Positions 59,401-64,000 of a stretch of 64,000 bases of DNA are shown here, in pieces; the stretch's first letter is position 1, and every line of letters begins with the position of its first letter. The DNA comes from Arctopsyche grandis. Taxonomy: Eukaryota > Arthropoda > Insecta > Trichoptera > Hydropsychidae. The stretch is taken from NCBI RefSeq assembly GCF_051622035.1, contig NC_135361.1, positions 27,335,205 through 27,399,204 on the forward strand, written 5' to 3'. Under the pieces are notes generated by a model. The model saw only the letters and a list, made by a program, of their open reading frames with translations. It was not told where the DNA came from and searched no databases. The position numbers and the translations under genes were made by a program.

Positions 59401-61666
59401 AAAATAAATCTATTTTTCAGAAAAATGTTGACACTTCTACAGTGTATTATATTTGGAAGCATTGCCATGTTTGACACATTTCGTTGTATAAAAATGTAAT
59501 GAAATTTAGCTGGAATGGTTCGGTGGTCCGCAACCTGTTGCTGGTGATAGTTAAGGCCCTGATTCTTCTTAGACGCCTTATATTGCTGTTATTTATTTTT
59601 TTTATGAAATTTAGCAAGTGCAAAATTCGTAATAAAAAAATAACTAGCCACAAAATGAAGTGTTTAGAATGAATATGTCCCTTTTATAATTTAAAAGCTA
59701 AATTTAACAAATTCGACCATTAAACAGCTAAATAATAATACATTCAAATGTATCCGATGCGTCATAGATTTTTTGGACTAATTTTTGTTCAGGTAAATTA
59801 ATTTATTTACAAATGGTTTCAAAGGTGTCATTTTTACATTACAAAAATATTCAAAGATTTTTAAGTCGCTCGGATTCGAACAGATTATAATTGGCGCACT
59901 CCACCAAAACCCAAAATGAGTATTTTAAATCATACATACATATCTACTGCTTGAGAATCAACAAAAAAATACATATTATATGTATATTCAAATAAAAAAA
60001 AATTACATTGTCAAAAAAGGACAAAAGACCTTTACTAATTCGGGAATACTACGCACGACTATGATATTGAAATTGGTTGAATTATGTGTGTATACATATA
60101 TGTACGTATATTGTATGTACATTTTGAAATTTCCAATTCAACATTTTTTTGATATTTTATCATTAATATTTTAAATGTTGTTAGTAATGATACTAAATAG
60201 CTTAATATACATATTTACATATACATATATGTCTCGGTCAACTTTCCTATATATAGGTTTTTCATTAAAAATTGACCCATTTTCATTTCAAATTGACCCT
60301 TTTTCATTTCAAATTGATGCTTTTTCATTTTAAATTAAATCTTTTCATTTCAAAATGACCCTTTTTCATTTCAAATTAAACCTTTTTCATTTCAAATTGA
60401 TCCTTTTTCATTTAAAATGAAAAAGGGCCAGTTTGAAATGAAAAAGGGTCAATTTGGAATAAAAAACCTGCATAACACGCTAGATGCTATGTATGTACAC
60501 ATTCCCTTAACACGCAACATTTTGCATGAAAGTGTTAATTTGATCTAAAATAAAGGTCCCAAAAAGTGTTCAGACTAATGCCCGCACGCGTATTCATATC
60601 ATATTCGTGCCTAGTGAATCCGAACTCCATCCTATTTCCAACTATCTTCCAGTGCCCTTTTTTACCCAGAATATATTACCTCAGCATGGACTTTGGTGCA
60701 GTGTGACATAGTATGTACATACTACATACATAATGTAAAAGCAGAGCCGTACCAATGATTTTGGCATCCTCGGCAAATATCAAATAAGCGCCTATTTATG
60801 TATTTTTTTTAATAGCTAAATGGTATATACATAATTAAAGAAATAGTTATATTCTGAAAATTATTTAATTTATTAAAATTAAGTTATACAAACATCCTTT
60901 TCAATCAAGCTTTTAACCCTCGTAAAAAGTAGGTATAATTTTCTGAAATCACTATCGTAGGGTTTTGACTTCGTCTTTTAGTCAACAAAATTCACAGTTA
61001 AACTAAACTAACTAAAGTCTAAGCTTTTTAATGAAATCTTTAAAAAATTTATTGTTCATACTGTATTTTTCGTCGTAAGAAAGTTTTGCTTCGCGCTCCG
61101 AGCGCCCTTCAGATTTTTGCGCTCTTGGCAAATGTCTCGTTGCCAATGCCTTGGTACGGTTCTGCGTAAAAATGATCTATGGGAGGGGAAACATGGATGG
61201 TGAATGCCACTCCAATCTCCAAATCACTTGACAGTATTATGAGATGAGTATAATGAAAGGGTTGTGATGATTAGTCTTCGGCGGTGGCGTTTCCATTTCC
61301 CAAGAAACTGGGTTAACTATTGTCAGTTACTATTGTCCTACAAAGCTAGAGAGCAAAAAAAATGGGTTGACAATAGAAATTGACAATAGTAAACCCATTA
61401 TTTTGGGCAAAAGCACTCTGTCCGCCTTTCCTTAATGATGACAGAGAGAAGCGCTCGCTGCGTTCGCTGGCGATCGTGCCTGGCACTCTATGGTGTGGAG
61501 CTGGGCAATTGGCGAAGTCTTATCGGGAACTAGGTCCCATGGGTGCTCCCGATGCTTGCTGTAGGTCTCATGACCATTGCCCAGTGCGTATACACGGCTT
61601 AGAATACAAGAATGGCCTGTTCAATCGTCGACCTCACACCATATCTCACTGCGTCTGCGACAAGAG
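38048..61666 (+). CDS. Group III secretory phospholipase A2 (5' three coding exons)
   Basis: Calcium-dependent enzyme that cleaves the sn-2 ester of phospholipids; secreted. Coding exons 38048-38457, 57324-58016 and 61445-61666 join in phase (2, then 2) with GT-AG introns of 18,866 and 3,428 bp, giving 441 residues plus a split codon. Order: signal peptide, a long low-similarity N-terminal region, two dibasic processing motifs, then a catalytic domain with calcium loop WCGAG (384-388) and CCRSHDHC (406-413; His410, Asp411). Group III domains need about 60 more residues with conserved cysteines, so further exons must lie past 64000 or were missed. The N-terminal extension of about 370 residues is long compared with compact bee-type enzymes, but extended forms are known in insects. 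Probably an endogenous insect enzyme; nothing here shows venom use. Confidence 0.85.
41243..41382 (+). repeat. SINE copy S6, truncated
   Basis: Head TGGTGGTTGCGCTAATGCTA, body TGCTGGTCAGATTTGGATAT and CTAAGTCGATCG. It stops after TATCAGAGTTTT, lacking the 3' half. Confidence 0.65.
41655..41790. mobile_element. MITE family M2, copy 3
   Basis: It begins AAAGAGCGGACCC and ends GGCACGCTTCCGGTCCTACC followed by TCTAG. The interior is diverged (GTTCATTGTTCAC, AACCTTTTTTACAAAG). Confidence 0.5.
41848..42313 (+). mobile_element. Helitron-like element, family H3, copy 4, with GC-rich insert and nested insertion
   Basis: 5' end TCTTATATATAATTTCGAAA; 3' end GCGAAGCCGGGTAAAACAAC TAGT at 42313. At 41920-41980 it carries an unusually GC-rich tract (CCGGGGCGGCGTGGGCG, CCCCCGGGGGGCGCCGGGG). 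At about 42041 it is interrupted by 200 bp (GTCCGGTTCGG..AATTACC) with AGATT on both sides, where other H3 copies read straight through. Confidence 0.65.
42514..45341. other. Repeat-poor intron segment
   Basis: 43560-44000 holds GC-richer non-repeat DNA with GCGCGCGATAAG and CGCGCGACTGGC blocks and GATA-type sites. A plus frame at 43059-43370 lacks motifs and splice support. No element boundaries seen. Confidence 0.35.
45342..45767 (-). repeat. SINE copy S7
   Basis: Full-length, antisense to the host gene. Head GCCAGCAGCATAGTAACACT, B box GGTTCGATCCC, 3' end GGTTTACCTGTAAGTCCTTC and CTGGTATAAAATG. It is closest to S3. Confidence 0.8.
45768..47965. other. Intron segment with unassigned minus-strand frames
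   Basis: Minus frames 46763-46431 and 46260-45856 are long for this composition and hydrophobic (STYFIIYCNLLIIIST; IYIGMLLILIIFIVC), with possible donors ACAG/GTAGAA and ATAG/GTATGT in the second. I cannot link them to a family. 46920-47050 is CpG-rich, non-repeat. 47160-47260 has ATGT microsatellites. Confidence 0.25.
47966..48235 (+). repeat. Dispersed repeat R5, copy 2
   Basis: Matches the reverse complement of 30390-30665. No terminal repeats were found, so the class is unknown. Confidence 0.65.
48400..48991. other. No gene; local GC-rich hairpin-like block
   Basis: 48420-48605 contains GTCGAGGGGGTTAAGACC and, near its other end, TCTCGACAACCCCTTAAGAC, which can pair partly. GGCGCTTAGGGTGTTAATCC lies between. 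It may be a decayed MITE. Confidence 0.3.
48992..49436 (+). repeat. SINE copy S8, best-preserved
   Basis: Head GCCAGCAGCATAGCTTAGTC (A box TAGCTTAGTCG), B box GGGTTCGATCCC, tRNA-unrelated body, 3' hairpin GGAAGGC..GCCTTCC and an (AAAAT)n tail. Use this copy as the family reference. 445 bp. Confidence 0.85.
49705..49905. mobile_element. Foldback element
   Basis: Left arm AAGAAGATCCACCTGATAAG then TGATCCAGACGATAAAA; right arm TTTTATCATCTGGATCACTT then ATCAGGTGGA and GGTGGATCTTCTTTC. The arms pair with small gaps around a 40-bp loop. TTGGACCTT-type repeats follow to 49925. Confidence 0.65.
50001..50470 (-). mobile_element. Helitron-like element, family H2, copy 3
   Basis: It starts ACTAGTATTGTACCCGATGA (reverse complement of the 3' end with hairpin CGATGATATGTCATCG). 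It contains CGGTTCTGTATTCGATCCGC. Same family as 9640 and 31355. Confidence 0.65.
50471..53031. other. Intron segment, no gene
   Basis: 51605-51660 is a minus-strand LINE-type 3' end (ACCATTGTGGCATTACAGG preceded by a TTTATTTATT tail), as at 10725. 51050-51200 has C-rich runs. Frames at 52155-52889 have no motif. Confidence 0.4.
53032..53270 (+). mobile_element. MITE family M3, copy 3
   Basis: It starts GAGCCGTTATATTTAAAAGT and shares ATACTGGTGGCCTGTTATAC, GTGATAGCAATTTATGAATT and GTCAAACGGAAATAGTG with the other copies. The right end is lost. Confidence 0.6.
53447..53976 (+). mobile_element. TTAA-flanked DNA transposon, copy B (intact reference)
   Basis: TTAA at 53447-53450 and 53973-53976 encloses 522 bp, with ends GAGGGCTGTACACC and GTCCAGCCCTC. 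No insertion; it provides the empty site for the nested elements in copies A and C. A 61-residue frame shared by copies A and B (reading TYFKLTKSR) is not a recognisable transposase. Confidence 0.8.
53977..54917. other. Intron segment, no gene
   Basis: 54195-54270 is GC-rich (AGGGCGGAGTCCCCGAGGAG). 54320-54540 has CpG-rich DNA and overlapping frames on both strands without motifs. Confidence 0.35.
54918..55363 (+). repeat. SINE copy S9, diverged subfamily
   Basis: Head ATCAGCAGAATAGTGGTTAG and B box GGTTCAAATCCCACTGG, closer to a generic tRNA than S8. The 3' end GGAATTAGGGTTACCTG and GGCCTTCCTGGTACAAATAT is retained. It has an internal substitution of about 60 bp (CCCGAATTTCGCTGAATTG). Confidence 0.65.
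55873..56285 (+). repeat. SINE copy S10
   Basis: Head GCCAGCAGCATGACGGTAGT, B box GGGTTCGATCCC, end GGGGTTTACCTGCTAGGCCT and TCCTGGTATATG. It lies 6 bp upstream of the third TTAA element. Confidence 0.8.
56292..57161 (-). mobile_element. TTAA-flanked DNA transposon, copy C, with nested MULE-like palindrome
   Basis: TTAA at 56292-56295 and 57158-57161, with ends GAGGGCTAGACACC and GTATACAGCCCTC. It is like copy A in orientation. The sequence at CTGGTCGAAGCGCAA is split by the 384-bp palindrome at 56681. It ends 160 bp before the second PLA2 coding exon. Confidence 0.8.
56681..57064. mobile_element. Palindromic MULE-like element, copy 4
   Basis: Flanked by TATCTGGTC (56672-56680, 57065-57073), a perfect 9-bp duplication. 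Left end CGGTCTCCGTGACGAGCCAG; right end CTGGCTCGTCACG. The whole 384 bp is a near-perfect inverted repeat, with a GCGCGCGC-rich centre around 56877. The interior shares CGGAAGGCAAAGATCG, GCATGGTAAACGGTAC and GGAACAAGAGGAACAGGC with copies 1-3. Confidence 0.82.
57324..58016 (+). CDS. PLA2 coding exon 2: N-terminal conserved block and pro-region
   Basis: Acceptor CTTGCTTACAG and donor AAAAAG/GTAGCA. It encodes residues 137-367 plus two bases. The start TGLVLRQFTDGRHFMQ and LQDCEY (Cys165) forms a well-ordered block I associate with insect group III PLA2 precursors. Then comes a charged, low-complexity region, a glycine/glutamate run (GRGEGEEGFEGWGDED), sequons at Asn291 and Asn318, a furin-like RRTKR (294-298), a lone Cys345, and IQKR leading into the next exon. 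Frames upstream of 57324 (from 57172) are intronic read-through, and the minus frame at 57379 is a shadow. Confidence 0.85.
60258..60468. repeat. 21-bp minisatellite with inverted terminal units
   Basis: About eight units of TTTTTCATTTCAAATTGACCC in one direction, then about two in the reverse direction from 60415. The outer flanks GGTTTTTCATT and AATAAAAAACC also pair. Confidence 0.75.
61340..61437. repeat. Dispersed repeat fragment next to PLA2 exon 3
   Basis: CCTACAAAGCTAGAGAGCAA, GACAATAG repeats and GCAAAAGCACTCTGTCCGCC recur, diverged, at 14070, 15410 and 34520-34790. It ends about 7 bp before the splice acceptor of the catalytic exon, so it may supply part of the branch-point region. 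Confidence 0.5.
61445..61666 (+). CDS. PLA2 coding exon 3: processing site and catalytic domain
   Basis: Acceptor GATGACAG, with donor AG/GTGGGC after CVCDK. The split codon gives Arg368, completing R-E-K-R (368-371), a furin-type site directly before the catalytic domain. Calcium-binding loop: Trp384-Cys-Gly-x-Gly388. Catalytic CCRSHDHC: His410 and Asp411. HTISHCVCD (Cys437, Cys439, Asp440) matches the second helix. The frame stays open past the donor to 61931; I treat that as intron because it departs from the family exactly after CDK. The second open frame at 61577 is a shadow. Confidence 0.88.
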
Positions 61667-61902
61667 GTGGGCATCATTCCCATCCATTATCGACAAAGCG
61701 TCTCTACCGCGGTTTCGTATACACTACCCGTCTCAAAAGCTCACATCTACTACAAAAATAGAAACATTGCAATCTACTAGTAATAATTCAGTTCTTAAGC
61801 GGATTAAATCAACCCACAGAAGGCCCATAAACTTGTCTGTCGTAGGGTTTCCAATTCTGATAATAGTGTCATTGCTAGTAATTTTACTACACAAAATCAA
61901 AA

Positions 61903-62150
61903 GCCAGCAGTATAGCTTAGTGGTTGGGTAAATGCCAACTACCGAGCGGTTCCCGGGCTCGATCCTTGGATTAACCTCGATTGAAAATAATTTATTCCGA
62001 GTATTTCTGCAGTGCTGCTGGTCACACTGGATATTTGTGACTCCAAATCGATCTTTTCCTATCAGAGTTTGCCAATTTATCTAATTTCATTGTTGAAACG
62101 GTTCCTCACCAAATTGTAAAAACCATCCACTATAAAAACAATATATACTA
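61903..62150 (+). repeat. SINE copy S11, 3'-truncated
   Basis: Head GCCAGCAGTATAGCTTAGTG (clear A box) and B-box region GGGCTCGATCC, body GCTGCTGGTCACACTGG. It ends in the GAAACGGTTCCTCACC region without the GCCTTCC hairpin. Confidence 0.75.
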
Positions 62151-62587
62151 GTTTAATATCATAGTTGTCACTCAATAGCATCATGGGAAAAAATAATTAA
62201 AAAAAAAAGACAAACCTTACAACTTCGTTTCTGTGAAACAATACGAAAGTCTTATCAAATTCAATTTTGGAACCATATCGACAAAAAAAAATTCTCTAAG
62301 AAACCCCTACGACAGACAATTTTGTAGAAATTAATCTATTGAAAGATTCAATAGATATATGTAAATACAATTTTTAAATGTATTTAAATTTATTTAAAAT
62401 TTCACTTTTCATCTAAGAAATCATGAAAACTTTTATTTCACTTTTGTACAAACCCTGTGGCGCTTCACAGCTTGCATTTAAATATAATATCTAATCATGT
62501 TTATTTTAATTATATTAACAAGTTGTAAATGCATACAAATACAACCGCAGCTCCTACGCACGAGCCGCCACTGTATATAATATGGTG
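62151..62587. other. No gene seen
   Basis: AT-rich with A-runs. I looked for the missing PLA2 C-terminal exon here and found none. Confidence 0.4.
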
Positions 62588-63215
62588 TCACGACAAACAT
62601 CCCCGGACAAAACGGCAAACGTCACAACGTCCCCGACAAAATGATAACGCGACATAATATCTACGGACAAAATCATAACGCGACTTAATGTCTACGGACA
62701 AAATGATAACATGACTTAATATGACATTCATAATGTTACGTACACCGCCGAGTAAGTGCAATCGGATTAGGCCGAGTAACATCCCAAAGACCGTTATAAT
62801 TGGTTTCAAGGATTATCTCCAGACTAAGTGCAATTAGGCTAAACAATGGCCACCGAATTGGCCGCTATTGGTCCCTTCTCAGAAGTGACCGATAGCGTGG
62901 GACTGGGTGTCGTGGGAATACATATCCGGGTACATGCCTAAACAAAAGGGAAGTATGCCCTGAGTGACCTATCCGTTATAAGGCGGTACTTGGGCGATAT
63001 CAAGACATTCTGGACGGAGCACTGCCAGTGCGTGTATCTCCTTAATCACCAATAAATGCTGTGAAACGACTTTGGCCTTTTACGTGGATCCTCCACCCAC
63101 CCCTACGCAACAATGTGTTAAAAAACTATTTTTTAACGAAAAAAAAACGTACAAGAATTCCATAAAACTTGCGTTATCATTTTGTCGTTATGTCTGGGGA
63201 TGTTTAGTCTTGGAA
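62588..63215. mobile_element. Minisatellite-bearing inverted-repeat element, split by an LTR
   Basis: The left side has AAACATCCCCGGACA then three to four units of about 33 bp (ACGGACAAAATGATAACGCG). The right side (63163-63215) reads TTATCATTTTGTCGTTATGT and GGGGATGTTTAG in reverse. The two sides match as inverted repeats and a 379-bp LTR lies between them. Confidence 0.55.
62734..63112 (+). mobile_element. Solo LTR
   Basis: Begins TGTTACG and ends CTACGCAACA, with AATAAA at about 63051. 379 bp. A diverged reverse copy is at 7527-7830. No internal coding region; flanking duplications were not recognised. Confidence 0.65.
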
Positions 63216-64000
63216 ACGTATATTATTATATAATTTCGCTATTATATAAATATGATGAAAGCTTTAAGTGACTATTCCACGCATCTCATATGTATGTCAT
63301 TTTCATAAAGCGATAAAATTTTCAATGATCACTTTGATGATTATGAAAGATCTCCTATACAAAATTTTCCTCAAAATTCTTTAAAATCATATTTATTATA
63401 TTGTCCTATCATCGTTTTGCGTACTCATAGTCAGCGGGAGTCTTCAGCTTTCGGATATCAAACCTCTTTTTTTTTTGCATCTGCTCAAGCATTCGGCATA
63501 TTCACACCACGCGATATAACACTTCACTCTCTTTTTTTTTGTCTTTTTTACTAAAATAATATTCATAGACATTGTCATTATTGCGACACACATCACTATA
63601 AATCTTTCGCGTCTAGACTAGACGCATTTGTGAATGCCGCGGTTGAGACGCTTTCAAACTTAAAAATTATTAACATTATCACTGTCCATTTATTTTTTCA
63701 TGTTTATTTCGTTTTACTATCTGTTAGTCACTTTGTTGTGTTATTTAACTTACTTTTTCCACCATTATGTTTATTTTACACCGTTTACTAACTCACTCAC
63801 CACTAACACCCAGCACGGGATTTAGCGCTTTGCATCATTGAGCTTTACCAGCAAATTGAGTCGTTCGGCAATGAAATAACATGCAGCTTCATATATGTGG
63901 TGATTGAATTCGGCGACAAATTGCCGAAAATTTTGGTTTTTTTTTTTGATTTTTTATTAAAAAGTGTATGTATGTATTTGTTCCGGGGCGGATGCTTTGA
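63216..64000. other. No gene seen to the right edge
   Basis: AT-rich with several poly-T runs and a CTAGACTAGACGCATTTG palindrome-like site near 63612. The next PLA2 exon is not visible here. Confidence 0.4.

Larger units (their letters stand above)
58017..61444 (+). other. Second PLA2 intron (3.4 kb)
   Basis: Mostly non-repeat AT-rich DNA, with the 21-bp minisatellite at 60258-60468. Frames at 59014-59672 and 59980-60174 have no support. The last 100 bp is a dispersed repeat abutting the exon 3 acceptor (see the 61340 entry). Confidence 0.6.

Overview
The window is nuclear DNA from an insect, most likely holometabolous. The reasons are AT-rich sequence with many short spliced exons, a ZAD plus C2H2 zinc-finger gene (a family expanded in insects), a group III secretory phospholipase A2 gene, and a dense mix of insect-type repeats: a tRNA-derived SINE, RTE-like LINE fragments, Helitrons with CTAGT ends, TTAA-flanked elements and MITEs. 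I cannot fix the order or species.

Layout. 1-4010 (minus): most of a ZAD/C2H2 zinc-finger gene. Eight exons can be joined in phase and the gene runs off the left edge. 6030-8605 (plus): a two-exon gene for a secreted, N-glycosylated protein that I do not recognise. 11679-11974 (plus): an orphan terminal exon with a coiled coil and a poly(A) signal. About 12-32 kb is a gene desert built largely from transposable elements, with a few CpG-richer, promoter-like blocks at 27.6, 29.6 and 32.0-32.3 kb. 38048-61666 (plus): the 5' part of a group III secretory PLA2 gene. Its three coding exons are split by introns of 18.9 and 3.4 kb and join in phase. The C-terminal exons lie beyond the right edge.

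The repeats carry the most unusual signal. One family of about 385 bp (5223-5607, 8676-9355, 26792-27182) has GGGT termini and is flanked by 9-bp direct repeats (one copy has one mismatch), which suggests a MULE-like non-autonomous transposon. One copy split the 3' coding end of a LINE. A relative with different termini (56681-57064) is almost a perfect palindrome. It also has a 9-bp duplication and lies inside a TTAA-flanked element, and an intact copy of that element elsewhere in the window shows the empty site. The copy at 8676-9355 looks like a chimera of the two. Other nested structures are a foldback inside a second TTAA element (17367-18485), abutting Helitrons (about 24237-25048), a Helitron split by another insertion (41848-42313) and an LTR inside a minisatellite-bearing element (62588-63215).

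The genes share no obvious pathway. The zinc-finger gene would encode a nuclear regulator; the other two recognised products would enter the secretory pathway. All exon joins are read by eye from splice sites, phase and family motifs; no transcript evidence was available.
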